In this document: in pieces, positions 50,385-63,019 of the stretch
Position numbering within the stretch: position 1 is the first letter of the stretch
How the letters are laid out: every line of letters starts with the position of its first letter
Source: Symbiodinium natans
Taxonomy: Eukaryota > Sar > Dinophyceae > Suessiales > Symbiodiniaceae
Direction of reading: 5' to 3'
NCBI GenBank assembly: GCA_905221605.1
Contig: CAJNDS010000003.1
Span: 410,001-474,000, forward strand
Length of the DNA: 64,000 nucleotides
Notes under the pieces: model-generated
The model's database searches: none
Told to the model about the DNA's origin: nothing
The model's input: only the letters and a program-made list of their open reading frames with translations
Translations under genes and position numbers: made by a program

Positions 50385-50730
50385 AACCCTAAACCCTAAG
50401 CCGCTGGGAATGGAAGGGGACTATAGATCCTCAACCCTAAACCCTAAACTCTGAACCCTAAACCCTAAACCCTAAACCCTAAACCCTAAACCCCAAAGTT
50501 TAGGGTTTTGGGTTTAGGGTTCAGGGTTCAGGGTTCAGGATTTAGGGTTTAGGGTTTAGGGTTTAGGGTTTAGGGTTTAGGGTTTAGGCTTTAGGCTTTA
50601 GGCTTTAGCCTTTAGGCTTTCGCCCGGCTCTTTATCCTTTAGGGTTTAGGGTTTAGGGTTTAGGGTTTAGGGTTTAGGGTTTAGGGTTTAGGGTTTAGGG
50701 TTTAGGGTTTAGGGTTTAGGCTTTAAGGTT
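50385..50730. repeat. Opposed telomeric arrays, C-rich then T-rich
   Basis: CCCTAAA (50387-50492) passes within a few bases to TTTAGGG (50498-50590 and 50637-50725). The order is the reverse of an end-to-end telomere fusion. It lies directly upstream of the cyclase-ankyrin gene and is the last large telomeric block in the window. Confidence 0.9.
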
Positions 50731-50739
50731 GATCTTTAT

Positions 50740-52700
50740 TCTGCTAAGGCACGATGGGGTGGAGCGAGCGTCAACAAATTTTGCGAAGCAGCTTGGGCAT
50801 ACAACTATTTCTTGCAGGCAAGTCCTGTTTTTGGAGAATTAAATGTCGGAAAACGTTCCTTTCCGCGATGATTAGGGAGTTGCAGGTTGCCTTCCACTTG
50901 TTTGGGGAGACTTCTTCTTGGGGCAAAATCCAATGTTGGGCCCCGACTTCTCCAAGAGAAGACGTATCTCTGTTGCCAATGCGTGGAAGGAACCCTGGAA
51001 GAAGCAAGTCTTTCAGGTTGCTGATCTTGCTTATCTGGCTTCTACGCGTCAGAGTCACATGTGGCGCGGCTTGTTCCGGGCTACGACCAAGTTGTGCCGA
51101 CCGTGGACACGTCCGCGATTCAACACCTCACTTCTTTCCTGCCAATTGGCCAAGATGAATTCAGTGATCCCGAGCATCCCTAGATCAATTCCAGATCTTG
51201 GATCGTGTCGATTATTCGCCCTTCAAACCTTGCTTGATGGTAGTACAGTGAGTGTCCAGGTTCTTCTTCGGTCAGTTGCTGCGCCGGGGGCTAATGCGTG
51301 GTTGCACCATGCCCCGTCTCCTACCAGCTGACGTTCTGATCTTGGCACCCCTCACACTTCGGCAATTTTTTTGGTCCAAGTATCCCTTAGTCCTTTCAAT
51401 CTTCGGCCTTGGCTACCAGCAACGGGTATTGCGGGCTGCGACCCAGTATGCCCAGCGTAAACGTACACGTGCGGATGTTGCTGCGAGGTGCGTAGCAGTG
51501 AGTCTCGGCTTCGAACCCATCGTGTTTGAGAGTTTGGGCTGCCTTGAACAAGGGTCCAGGGATTTGGGGTTTAGGGTTTAGGGTCCAGGGATTTGGTAGT
51601 TAGTTTGTGTTATCGGGTCGATGAACGCTGTCGTCGTGCGGCGGGATATTATTTGCAGGAATGTCTTGGTCGACTGAAATTTCGATCTGCCGAGCGGGCC
51701 CCATAGAACCATCGAATCCCATGGAATGCTTCGGTTGGGACATTTGATGTGTCCTGATGCGATCGATGCCTTTTTGGATTTATGTGAGTGATTCGTGAAA
51801 CCCCCATTCATGTGAATATCTTGCAGGATGCCCTTCACGCAATCACGCGTCGAGGCCAATTGAAACCACGATTGGTTTCACGAAAATGGTATTTTGAAAT
51901 TTGATGTATTTCGAATTAATTCTGATTGACATGTCTGGGTCTCACATTTATCTGTTTCACAATTGGGAGCCCTCGTTGTTTCTTGTCACTTTCTAGTCTT
52001 TCTGGGATGCCTCAGGAAGTAGGGGTGGTGGGTTCGGCCTTTAAGCACGACGAGGCGTCCTGAAGAGTCTATTGTGGGCTCAAGCACTCACGGACGGTTT
52101 TCAGACCCAAGCAGCAAAGAATGCTCTCGGTGTTTGACCCTTTTTGGAAAAGTGTGTGATGTTGACTCTGTACACTTCAATGTTTTGTCATCTCACACGT
52201 GCTGTGTCTGGGCCTAAACCCGCAGAACAACATAGATGCATGCCAAGACCCGATGACCCGATGCTGGCGAGATACCTGACGTCCAGGGGCTTTCGCTCTC
52301 CCCTGCCTCAAAATGAGAGATGGCTCACTCGTTCTGTTCTGGACGCAGTTCAAGCTCGGTTCTTCCACGCCAAGCATTGTCATAGCAGTGCCTTGCGTTG
52401 GTGGGATCATCAAAACGATCATCGCGGAGTTCGGTGCGACCGTCAGCATGAACGATCAGCGTCCTCCTTCTGCCCGTCAAGGATTGCCTTCGAATGACCT
52501 CTGGTAGGCGCGCGTCTGACGGACAGAACAAGCGCGCTCTTGGCATGGGATATCCCTTACCACCGGATCAAGACATTTGGACGGCGGTGAGCGTCGTGGA
52601 TGAGGTGATCTCGGACTCCTGCTGGAGGGACTTGGAAGATGGCACTCAAAGGTCCTCCCCAAGGGCTAGCTGTTCTTAGCACCTCGCGGTTCGGAAGCTG
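50740..52700. other. Unassigned, possibly decayed element
   Basis: A plus-strand frame at 50918-51331 is protein-like in its first half (NAWKEPWKKQVFQVADLAYL) but matches nothing I recognise. Two TTTAGGG units near 51,560 are the last traces of telomeric repeat. No gene is claimed. Confidence 0.35.
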
Positions 52701-52899
52701 GTGGGCCTATTTGGGGAAGCTCTCGAAGATCATCTTCATGATCACGCTTTCACTGATGTGTCTAGCTCTGCTTCGGGTTCTTCGATGTCACGGTTTCTCC
52801 ATAACGTAACCCAAAAATTGTCCATTCCCTTCCTGAGCAGCCACTTCAAGGCTGCCCAAATCAGTCTCACGTTTTACCCATCAAAGCTCACCTCGTGCC

Positions 52900-53850
52900 A
52901 TGGCCTCCCTGCTTCGACTCGGAGGCGCAATTTCGCCAGCGAGCCCTGGAACTTGGCCTAAACAGCCGGGCTGGCGACCATCAACAACCAGGGCAACGCA
53001 TTGACGATGAAGAGTTCAGGCTCTTCCTGCAAACCAAATGGGAGCCGAATCGCAAATCGGCGCCGTTGCTGCGGCCAAGAACCTCTTCTGTTCGATCTGT
53101 TCGAAGCTCATGTCTTCATCACACCCAGCTGAAGAACCGCCTCGAAGTCACCAGTGACTCGGTCAAGCCGGTGCCCCGTTCCCGCCTTCATTGACACCAT
53201 GGTCCACGAGGCGGAACTGAGCAACTCAGCTAGGTTCCGCCGAGTCGGTGTCCTTCCCGCAAGCAAGAGCTGTCCAGCAAGACCTTAGAAGTCGACAGGA
53301 GCAGCATCAAGCTGAAGGAAACAGACAAGTCCATCTTCGTGGAAAACAACACGGAATTCCTGCTGTACCAAGCCATGAGACGAAGAGGGCTTGTTCTTGA
53401 GCGCAAGCTCCTCCTTGGGGGCGGTCTGCAAGGGAAAAGACAAGGACACGGAGGCCCGCTGGCTGGCGGAAGGAAACAATCCGGCAACTGGCAGCGGTGC
53501 ACGCCCTATTTGCATGAGAACCCGCCTAGAAACTGTCCGAGAGGAAAGAACGGTGCCTGCGACCCCAGGCATATATCAGGACAAAGCTCAATGCGTGGCA
53601 AGCCTTGGAGCACCGACGATCCCATGCATAATACCGCCCGCCAAATTTCCTCGAGGCTGTGCGCAGCAGAGCACTCACAGCATTTACGTGGCGAGCAGAA
53701 CCTCGATACTTTTGGGCGATCTGAAACCTTGCATGCCCAGGTAAGACGAGGTCCAATGTCTCCGACAGGTCCCCCCGCTGCACTGCCTTGCAACTGCGTC
53801 CGACCCTGGAGCCCCTGCTGACTGGGGTGAGGCTCAGCCCATGGAAGGGT
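52900..53850 (+). pseudogene. Degenerate fragment resembling a common dinoflagellate element-associated ORF
   Basis: Plus-strand pieces in different frames read FDSEAQFRQRALELGLN, then (shifted) LATINNQGN, then TDKSIFVENNTEFLLYQAMR followed by RRGLVLE. The order and wording recall a family frequent at the 5' end of dinoflagellate retroelement ORFs. Stops and frame changes break it. Recognition is from memory and weak. Confidence 0.3.
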
Positions 53851-53999
53851 ACGATACCGTAACGGCACATTGGGCATCTCACAAAGGCCTAGGCGGGCGC
53901 AATAAGAATAAAAGCTCTCAATGGCGCGCGGTCTAAGCTTTACTTCAACTAGAAGCCGGGCGACCCGATGTCGGCGCTAGATGACTTCCAAAGTAAATT

Positions 54000-54650
54000 G
54001 CGCGCATCATCCATGCTTGTTTTGAATGGGCGCCTCTTTACTATGTTAGTGGGCGGTGGGTTGAGTCGGAAGTGACCATGCAGAGAGTGCTCAGTCGAAA
54101 AGGCACACAGTTCCCTGAGCTTGGAGGCGTCGAGGATGGCCCCCTTTTCGATGGCTCCTTCTGCAACTCAAAGGAGCTCGAGGGTCTGAAGCTTGCCCAC
54201 ACCAATGTCAAGCACAAACCTCCAAAACCGGAGTTTACCAAGCCGTTTGACGTGCCTGTGTGGCAGGTTGATGACGATTGAGAGGTTGAGACGCGCATCG
54301 GCGGCACGCAGAAGCTGGCCAGCTTCCGCCGAGACGTGGGGGCTCTGGTGTGGTTGCAGTTTTTTTTTCGCAGCCCATGAGGAAACTGCAGGCGACAACC
54401 CCCGGCGGGATTTTGCTCAGGGATGGCAATAAGTCAGTCCGAGCTTATGTGGAAATGGTGGACCAACTCACCGCAGCTCCTGTCTTCACATGCACTACAA
54501 GCCAGAAACGCTCTCCAAGCTGACAAAATCAAAATTCTCTGCTGCCGTTTCTCACCGCGAGTCCGGACGTTCTTGCGAGAGAAAACGAACTGTCAATTGC
54601 GGACGCAGTCAAAGTTGCAGTGTAAAAACTCGACTATGGTCCGCCTGGGG
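54000..54650. other. Unassigned sequence left of the satellite island
   Basis: A short plus-strand frame (54072-54281) contains VLSRKGTQFPELGGVEDG; no family recognised. The segment ends at atggtccgcc, where the CG-rich satellite begins. Confidence 0.35.
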
Positions 54651-54654
54651 GCCG

Positions 54655-55172
54655 CCCTACGCCTCGCGGGCCTCGCGGGCTTCGCGCGCTTCGCGCGACA
54701 TGCGCGCTGCGCGCGCTTCGCGGGCTTCGCGCGCTTCGCGTGCTTCGCGCGCCTCGCGCGCTTCGCTCGCTTCGCGCGCTTCGCGCGCCTCGCGCGCCTC
54801 GCGCGCTTCGCGCGCTTCGCGCCGCGCGCTTCGCGCGCTTCGCGGGCTTCGCGGGCTTCGCGTGCTTCGTGCGCCTCGCGCGCTTCGCGCGCTTCGCGCG
54901 CTTCGCGCGCCTCGCGCGCTTCGCGCGCTTCGCGCGCTTCGCGCGCTTCGCGCGCTTCGCGGGCTTCGCGGGCTTCGCGGGCTTCGCGCGCTTCGCGCGC
55001 TTCGCGGGCTTCGCGGGCTTCGCGGGCTTCGCGCGCTTCGCGCGCTTCGCGGGCTTGGCGCGGTTCGCGCACTTGGGCGCGCTTCGCGGGCTTCGCGGGC
55101 TTCGCGCGCTTCGCGCGCTTCGCGGGCTTCGCGCACTTCGCGCGCTTCGCGCCTCGCGGGCTTCGCAGGCTT
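54655..55172. repeat. CG-rich 9-bp satellite (GCGCGCTTC/GCGGGCTTC)
   Basis: About 55 units in which the third position varies among cgc, cgg and ctc. All six frames stay open (poly ASR, ARF and similar), which explains the very long ORFs. Confidence 0.95.
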
Positions 55173-55184
55173 CGACACTCCTAG

Positions 55185-55829
<645 letters not shown>

Positions 55830-55830
<1 letters not shown>

Positions 55831-56095
55831 AAGCCCCCCTTCAAAGGGCTCCCTGCAAAGGGGGTCCCTTCGGGGGGGGCGGGGGGGGCAAAGGGTCAAA
55901 GCCCTTAAGCCCCTTTAAGCCCCCCCTTAAGCCCCCCCTTAAGCCCCCCCCTTAAGCCCCCCTTTAAGCCCCTTAAGCCCCCCCCTTAAGCCCCCCCTTA
56001 AAGCCCGCTTAAAGCCCCCCCTTTAAGCCCCTCTTTTTAAGCCCCCTTAAAGCCCCCCCTAAAGCTCCCCCCTGAAGCCGCAACCAAGCCCCCCC
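55830..56095. repeat. AAGCCCCCCTT-type repeat
   Basis: Imperfect 10-13 bp units of cccccttaag; the same repeat returns at 57,410-57,850. Confidence 0.85.
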
Positions 56096-56097
56096 CT

Positions 56098-56545
56098 CTG
56101 TGGAGGGTTTAGGCAGCAGTTTAAGAGGCCTAATACTTGCTGGGCCTTTGGGCAGCAATTTAAGAGGCGTAATACTTGCTGGGCCTTCTGCGGAGGGTTT
56201 AGGCAGCAGTTTAAGAGGCCTAATACTTGCTGGGCCTTTTTTGGAGGGTTTGGGCAGCAGTTTAAAAGGCGTAATACTTGCTGGGCCTTCTGCGGAGGGT
56301 TTAGGCAGCAGTTTAAGAGGCCTGATACTTGCTGGGCCTTTTGTGGAGGGTTTGGGCAGCAGTTTAAAAGGCGTAATACTTGCTGGGCCTTCTGTGGAGG
56401 ATTTAGGCAGCAGTGTAAGAGGCCGAATACTCGCTGGGCCTTTTGTGGAGGGTTCGGGCAGCAGTTTACGACGTCTAAGAGGCTTAATACCTGCTGGGCC
56501 TTCGGTGGAGGATTTAGGCAGCAGTTTAAGAGGCCTAGTGCGAGC
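56098..56545. repeat. 51-bp minisatellite, nine copies
   Basis: Unit ggagggtttaggcagcagtt, taagaggcctaatacttgct, gggccttctgt. The 17-codon period keeps frames open (EGLGSSLRGLILAGPS); not treated as a gene. The unit starts with a telomere-like gggttta. Confidence 0.9.
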
Positions 56546-56559
56546 ATCGTGTTTGCAAA

Positions 56560-57415
56560 TGGGGGGGGCTCCGCCCCCCCCAACCCCCCCGCTTGTTTAA
56601 GCCGGGCAAACTCGCGTGGAAGCATGTGAATCATGTCCAAAACAAAACAAAACATGGGGTTCTCGGCTTAGCCCCGCGCCACGTCACTGCTATGTGGGGG
56701 GGGCTGCGACCCCCCCAACCCCCCCGCTTTTTTCTGCCGGGCAAGCTCGCGTGGAAGCATATGAATCATCTCTGAAAAAAAAAACATGGGGTTCTCGGCT
56801 TAGCCCCGCGCCACGTCACTGCTATGAACTCTCTGCTCCTTGAAACTCGAGTAATGAACACAAAAAACAAAAGAAGAAGCGAGCGGGGTGGAATTGCCCG
56901 AAAGCTCCCCTTTAAAACGAGTTTCACTTCTCTGGTTTCGAAGAATGAAACCCAAAAAACAAAACAAGACTCTAGGGGGGTGGAATTTAGAATACATTCC
57001 CTTCTTTCTTTTCGTAAAGGGAAATGAATGTTTAGAGTCTCACTTCTCTGGTTTCGAAGAATGAAATCCAAAAACAAACACAAAATGTAAAACAAAATTC
57101 GAGGGGGGTGGAATTTAGAATACATTCCCTTCTTTCGCTTCGTAAAGGGAAATGTATGTTTAGAGTCTCACTTCTCTGGTTTCGAATAATGAAATCCCAA
57201 AAAAATACAAAAATATAACAAGATTCGAGGGGGGTGGAATTTAGAATAAATTCCTCTCTCTCTTTCTCTCTCTCTCTTTTCAAATGGAAGTTAGAGTCTC
57301 ACTGCTCTAGTTTCGAAGAACGAAATCCAAAAAACAAAACAAGATTCGAGGGGGGTGGAATTTAGAATAAATCCCTTCTCTCTCATTTTCAAGATAAAGT
57401 AATGTTTAGAGTCGC
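56560..57415. repeat. Two further tandem repeats (about 150 bp x2, about 117 bp x5)
   Basis: 56560-56825 holds two copies of a unit with gggcaaactcgcgtggaagc and catggggttctcggcttagc. 56830-57415 holds five copies of a unit with gagtctcacttctctggttt and gaggggggtggaatttagaa. Confidence 0.85.
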
Positions 57416-58170
57416 CCTTAAGCCCCCCTTTTTTCAGCCCCTTTAACTCCCCCTTAAGCCTCTCTAGCCCCGCCCCCCTTTAAGCCCCCCCCTTACCTTT
57501 AAGCCCCCTTCAAAGCCCCCTTGAAGCCCCCCTTTCAGCCCCCCTTTAAGCCCCCCTTTAAGCCCCCCTTGAAGCCCCCTTTAAGCCCGCCTTTAAGCCC
57601 CCCTTGAAGCCTCCTGAAGCCCCCCTTAAAGCCCCCCTTTAAGCCCCCTTCAAGCCCCCCCCTTAAGCCCCCCCTTAAGCCCCCTCTTAAGCCCCCCCTT
57701 AAGCCCCCCCTTAAGGCCCCCCTTAAGCACCCCCCCTTTAAGCCCCCGTTAAGCCCCCTTCAAAGCCCCTTCAAAGGGTCTTTTCCAAAGCCCCCCCCTT
57801 TGCCCCCCCCCTGAAGCCCCCCTTAAGCCCCCCCCTTAAGCCCCCCTTTGAGCAAAGGTGATGGGCCCATCAAGACGCGTGGCTTCGCGTGCGTGGCTTC
57901 GCGCGCGTGACTTCGCGCGTGTAGCTTCGCGCGCGTGGCTTCGCGCGTGTGGCTTCGCGCGCGCGGCCTCGCGCGCGGCTTCGCGCGCGTGGCTTCGCGC
58001 GCGTGGCTTCGCGCGCGCGGCTTCGCGCGTGCGGCTTCGCGCGGGCGGGTTTCGCGCACGTGGCTTCGCGCGCGCGCGGCTTCGCGCGCGCGGCTTCGCG
58101 CGGGGCTTCGCGCGCATGGCTTCGCGCGCGGGCTTCGCGCGGCTTCGCGCGCTTCGCGTCTGCCTGCGCC
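57415..58170. repeat. AAGCCCC repeat, then CG-rich GCGCGTGGCTTC satellite
   Basis: The AAGCCCC repeat fills 57415-57850. From 57870 a CG-rich 12-15 bp repeat (gtggcttcgcgcgc) mirrors the satellite at the left edge of the island. It ends at gagcggaccatt, the inverse of the atggtccgc at the left edge. Confidence 0.9.
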
Positions 58171-58189
58171 CGACCCCTGAGCGGACCAT

Positions 58190-60190
58190 TGTGAAAAACT
58201 CATCTTGCAAAATCAAAACACTCGACTGCGGATGTGGCCTGCTTGTTGCCGTGCAAAACTCTGAGCAAAGTGCCAGCAGAGAAGCAAAGTCCAAAGAAAC
58301 AAGATGCTTGCGTCTTCAGCTGAAAACTCCAGCAACAAAGTCTCCACACCAAGAACTCCAAGTCTTTCCATGGGCTGCTGCCTGCTAAGGGTCCCAGCTT
58401 CCAGCACAGAAAGCCAAACTCCCGACGTCCAGGCTGTCCGGGCCGCTGTGTTCCATGCAACGCCAGACATTGAGGTTGACCAGTAGTGGCAGAATTCGTG
58501 CTGTGTTGAAAGAGCACAGAGTGCGGTTCGCAAAATGCGACTATTTGCAAGATTAAAACCACCTTTCTTTCTGCCAATCCAGTTTTTCCCCTCGCCCAGG
58601 CCCTTCTTGTTTCTACAGAAGGCGATTTGGTTGTTGGTGGGAGGCACACGGTGTCGATGCCACAACGTACGCCGTCGGCGTGCTGTTCTGGGCAAGATGT
58701 CCGACGCGACCTCACTCCGGGACGGGTGAATGCTTGGGTGCAAGGTGGGACGCCACCTCCCCAGCAGAGAGTGTGCCATTGTCCAGATTGAGAGAGAAAT
58801 TCGGGACCGCGACAGACGTGTCCTGCGTTTTCTGGAATTTTTCGGACCCTGAAAATGGATCCTTGTGACGGGCCGCACGGTGTTGCGTTTTCGAGCATGT
58901 CTGGGACGCGCAGGCCTCTGCCAGCCAATTTTCATGGTTGCATAGCAGTCCACCTGCGTCCCAGTGCAGAACATGCAGATTGTGCGCCAGTGTGGCGTCC
59001 GAACGGACCTCATCATGCGTGCTTGAGAAAATTCGTCTGCAAGTTGGTCCTCCCTGGGCCATCTCTGAACCTGGGATGAGCAATGTAGCAGTGCTACAAC
59101 ATGGCAGCCGAAGACCCGTGCCCCCCCCCTAATAATATTGCTTGCCCGAATTGCTTTCCCAAAATGGAACTGGTACTATAAGTTGTATTCGTTCTCAAAT
59201 TATGAGAGGTTTTGCCAGGGGAGGGTGAGAACATGGGCGTTGAGCCCAGGACATGTCATGACTCCCTGCAATTCAAACTTGTGTGAACGACCTCTCGTAG
59301 CCGTCGGGTGTCTTACCACTTGCTGAATAGGCGCCTGCACACAAGCTCCAAGCTAAAATCTGCCCATGCTCCACTGTGGCAAAAATCCAGAAGAAACAAG
59401 ACGGCAGCAATCGACCAACCTGGCCACTCCAGGAAATCGACCTGCACCTGACTATCTTCTTCCCCAGTGTGAAGGAGTTGAATGACGCTCCGGCCACAAA
59501 AAGCTGCAGTGACAGCTCCCAGCCATGGCCCGTATGGACAGACACTTGCCCGGCCTTTACAGTGCTTTACAAGCTTCTAAACTTCTAAACCAATTGTTTC
59601 CAAGCCCAGTCTCCCTCCTCACAGGGTCGGCTCCGAAACTCACTTACCACGCATCTGCGTGCTGTGAGGGCTGTGTCAATCCAATGTGCTGGAAAAGCTG
59701 GACGAGCGACGAGAAAAATTGTGTACCACAACACAGATCTACAGCTGTGAATTGCTAGGAGCTAGGGTGCTGATTAATGCAAACAATAAGTAAACACAAG
59801 TCTCGGGAATTATTTTTAAGCATGGAGAGGATTCTCTGTTTTTGTTTCCATTCCGATTGAGTATGAGAGAACTGAACAGGAAACAAGCCAAGTCTTGGTC
59901 TTAACTCTCTGGCCGTTCAGTGTTGGAAGTGTTGACGCCCGTTCGAGATTGGCAGACGGGCGAAAAAACGCCACTTTCTTCCTTGTGCTTGGAATCTGCG
60001 GTCTCTGCTCATGCATGTGACACTGCATTTTTGCGCGTTGTTATTGCCACGGAGACAGAGTAGGCTTTTTTCGATTGTCCAACATGCGATCGTGTTGATC
60101 AGATTGTCAGAAAGCGGTCCCGTTTTTGGTACTGGGCCGATTTGCAACTCCAAATATGATGCTTGCTTGTGACCCCAAAAAAGGCTCCTC
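58190..60190. other. Telomere-free sequence, no supported gene
   Basis: Several 60-267 codon frames on the minus strand overlap in different frames without clear coding character. No satellite and no telomeric unit. No RNA gene seen. Confidence 0.35.
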
Positions 60191-60193
60191 AAT

Positions 60194-60904
60194 CTATGCA
60201 AAAAGTCTTAACTTCAGAAGAAAATGCACCCAAGCCTTCTGGGGCAAGCGCGCAGGCTCCACAGCCACACGCACTGGCACGGTTCCTCTACTCACATCCC
60301 AATGTTTACACCATCGCTGCAACCACTTCCGGCCGCCACGGTTTGTGGCAGCCCGGCAGCCAGCATGATCACCCAATCTTCGTCGAAACTCGAAGAGGGC
60401 CGCCTCCGAGGTCGGAGCCGAGTGACAACGAAAGTTCTGCTGCCGAACCCAGCGAAAAAGGTTGGCCTCTGCCAAGAAAACGTGAGCTTCTCGAGAAGCA
60501 TGTTTTTGGGCCGCCGTCTGCGGATCTGTACAGGCATGAACATCAGAAGCCGCAGCTTCCCGGTAAAGATTCTGGACAAACGTAATGCTTGGCAGCGTGT
60601 CGTCAGACGCTGCACGCCTCTGTAGTTGTCGGGCGTGCTGCATGGCCACTATTGCATTGTGACCGCTGAGAACATAGGTACACAAGACCTGATGCCGCTG
60701 CTTTGGGGAAAGTCCGCACGGCCAACTCACTCTGTGGGCTTTTCGGGCTGCCCTGACAAGCGGCCGCTGTCCTTCTCGCAAGCGCTGTTGCAGCTCGCGG
60801 CAGGTCCGCTTCAGAGAACACAAGCGACAGGTAGCTGCTTGGCAACGGCACTCCATGGTACAGAGCACTTCAGCACCGCAAAGCACTTCCTTTTGGAGGC
60901 TCAT
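60194..60904 (-). CDS. Putative transposase-like protein with helix-turn-helix, 236 aa
   Basis: ATG at 60904 to a stop at 60192. It contains SPKQRHQVLCTYVLSGHNA, then LFRWVRQQNFRCHSAPTSEA and GGRKWLQRWCKHWDVSRGTV, resembling the paired helix-turn-helix region of pogo/CENP-B type transposases (W-x2-RW...S-x-GT). The DDE catalytic part was not found on either side, so this would be only the DNA-binding half, or a decayed copy. Uniform coding character; identity tentative. Confidence 0.4.
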   Translation of the reverse strand: MSLQKEVLCGAEVLCTMECRCQAATCRLCSLKRTCRELQQRLREGQRPLVRAARKAHRVSWPCGLSPKQRHQVLCTYVLSGHNAIVAMQHARQLQRRAASDDTLPSITFVQNLYREAAASDVHACTDPQTAAQKHASREAHVFLAEANLFRWVRQQNFRCHSAPTSEAALFEFRRRLGDHAGCRAATNRGGRKWLQRWCKHWDVSRGTVPVRVAVEPARLPQKAWVHFLLKLRLFA

Positions 60905-61814
60905 GCGCAGGCAAACTGCGGAAGTGCGAAAACGTCAGACGAGGCTTGGAGATGTAACTCTTGCAAGATTTCGTCGACAGTCTGCCTGCACCACTACCAA
61001 CTACGTCGCTGACTCCTGACGCTAAGAACTTGGCCAGACATGCACACGACAAGCTGTGACGAACGACAGTCAAATACGGTCGATTCAATCTCGGCAAGGG
61101 CAACACAATGGCCCTCTATCCTTACGTCATGGTCGATGTGCGAACCAACAACGACTTGGCAATACAGCAGCGGTAACCCGCAACATACTTGGAAATACCT
61201 GGCTTTCCTGCACCCCAAACTGGGGCCGCTGGTAAGGCACCGTGGAACAACAACAGTTGAGATCTGGCCAACCACCATCTTGCCGCCGGCCTTAAGATGA
61301 CAGAGTCCCCCTCCAGAGACCTCCCTTACCAGTTTGGGCAAGTGCCCACCCTTCAACAGCGGAAATCTGGCCAAACGCCGTCTTGCAGCGACTTGGCACG
61401 ACCTTCTGCGTCGGTGCAAAAGGAACGTCAAAGTAACCTGGACCTGACTTGGAGCTGGAACACCCCCAGGGTAACCCGCACATGAGCGTCCCGACGCCGA
61501 GCGGACAGCCTGTGCGCCGGTGAAAGCTTCCCAAGGCGCAGCATCATCGGCAAAAAAAGGGGGAGGGGTGCACGAGCAAGATGAACACCGTCCTGAGCCA
61601 CGGCGGATAGGAGCAAAAAAAGGGGAGAGGGGTTTGAGCAATGGTGAGCATCAGCAAACAAAAAGGAGGGGCGTCAGGTACTTGCAGGCAAAGCCGCTTC
61701 CCCTAGCCCCTTGAGCCCTAAAGTCTTCTTCTGGTGTCTTCTTCTGGGGGACAACCGGGCAGTGGAAAGATGAACACTCTTGCACGCAACAGGCTGTCTG
61801 TGACACTGTGCTAG

Positions 61815-62357
61815 GTGTGCCAGAAGCGGCGTGAAGCCAACTGGACGCGTAAAAGCCAGACAGCTATCGAGCTTGCAACATGCCTTTTTCGAGACGATGG
61901 TGCTCAAGCCTGTGCACGTTTGAACGCAACAGCTGGCATCTGTCAGAAGCATGGAAGCTGCCCGCGTACTGTCAACCACAAACCACTGGAACATGTGTAC
62001 AATTGGCATGCGCCTTCCCAATCTGATGTACTCAGGCTTATGGAAGACATAGCTGACAGCTTCGGAAGAAAGGATGCAGGACATGTGAACGATGCACAGG
62101 ACGGAGAGCAACAAGTCTGGAAATCCAAGGTTGTCGCCTGCCTGTTGCCTGGATTTGGCGTGCACCCGATGGCAAGCAGCAGTTTTCCTGTCGCACATCA
62201 GTTGAGCCCGACTTGGCTGGGCATGACAAGCCAGAGCATGCGGGCATTCGCAGGCCTCAGCACACGCGCGGCCGCGGCCCGCCCTCCCGCCCAAGCCCCC
62301 TCCCACCGCCCTACATGCTTGAAAAAAAGCGGGCGCGGTTCAAAGCAAGCTCAATAA
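61815..62357 (+). CDS. Possible exon of unknown protein
   Basis: The plus strand is open with natural composition: NWTRKSQTAIELATCLFRDD, then ICQKHGSCPRTVNHKPLEHV and QSDVLRLMEDIADSFGRKDA. It is preceded by ctgtgctag at 61815, usable as a splice acceptor. No domain recognised. The opposite strand is also open (61674-62306), so strand choice is not secure. The short stretches on both sides (60,910-61,810 and 62,360-63,020) hold only unassigned frames. Confidence 0.3.
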   Translation: MCQKRREANWTRKSQTAIELATCLFRDDGAQACARLNATAGICQKHGSCPRTVNHKPLEHVYNWHAPSQSDVLRLMEDIADSFGRKDAGHVNDAQDGEQQVWKSKVVACLLPGFGVHPMASSSFPVAHQLSPTWLGMTSQSMRAFAGLSTRAAAARPPAQAPSHRPTCLKKSGRGSKQAQ

Positions 62358-63019
62358 TCAGAAAACATGTCAAAAATCATGCAACTCCAAACAAGCGAAA
62401 AACACAACAAAACACTGCAACTGTTGGTGATATCTAGGTAGTTTGACATGCCCGAGCCGTTCAGAACGAAGGACAACACTTCCAAAACATTGTTGCATGT
62501 GGAAAAAGCCTTTGTCTGCTCCAACTTGAAAGGAAAAACAGTTATTTGTATTTTTCAATCGGTTCTTGAGCCAGAGCTGCCTCCTGGCGTCCATTTCTGC
62601 CCCCAAAAGCGGCTTGCCCAAAGATGGTTGCCGAGTCTTCCCCTATCATTGGCTCACTGTCCAAGCCTGCGAAACGCTGCGCAGGAACGTGACAGGACCC
62701 AATGTCTACCTTCTCTCATTGCAGAAACCATTACCGCAGGACCGCACAGGACAAGCCACGTACGAGAACTGCAAGATGACACGCGTGGTCCTGCAAAACC
62801 GTTGTGGGACAATAGAATTATTAGTCCAAAAAACGGATTTGCAGGACCACGGGTTTTCGAGGCCTGCTTTCCCGGAACGTTTCGCGGGGCCGCGTGCCCA
62901 GAGCAAGCTTCTAGTGGTCTCCAGGTCTTTGGCCACGAGGTGGTAGGAGACGAAGGAACGTCCACAATGGGACTGGCTGCCCCGGAACTCCAAGGGAACA
63001 TCCCTGGGCTGGGTTGTTC

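Noticed and set aside
50387-50725. Opposed arrays as an ancient end-to-end telomere fusion
   Set aside because: A fusion would read TTTAGGG then CCCTAAA on one strand. Here the order is the opposite, as in the introns elsewhere.
58213-59016. 267-codon minus-strand ORF
   Set aside because: An overlapping 242-codon ORF lies in another frame of the same strand. Neither shows a domain or consistent coding character.
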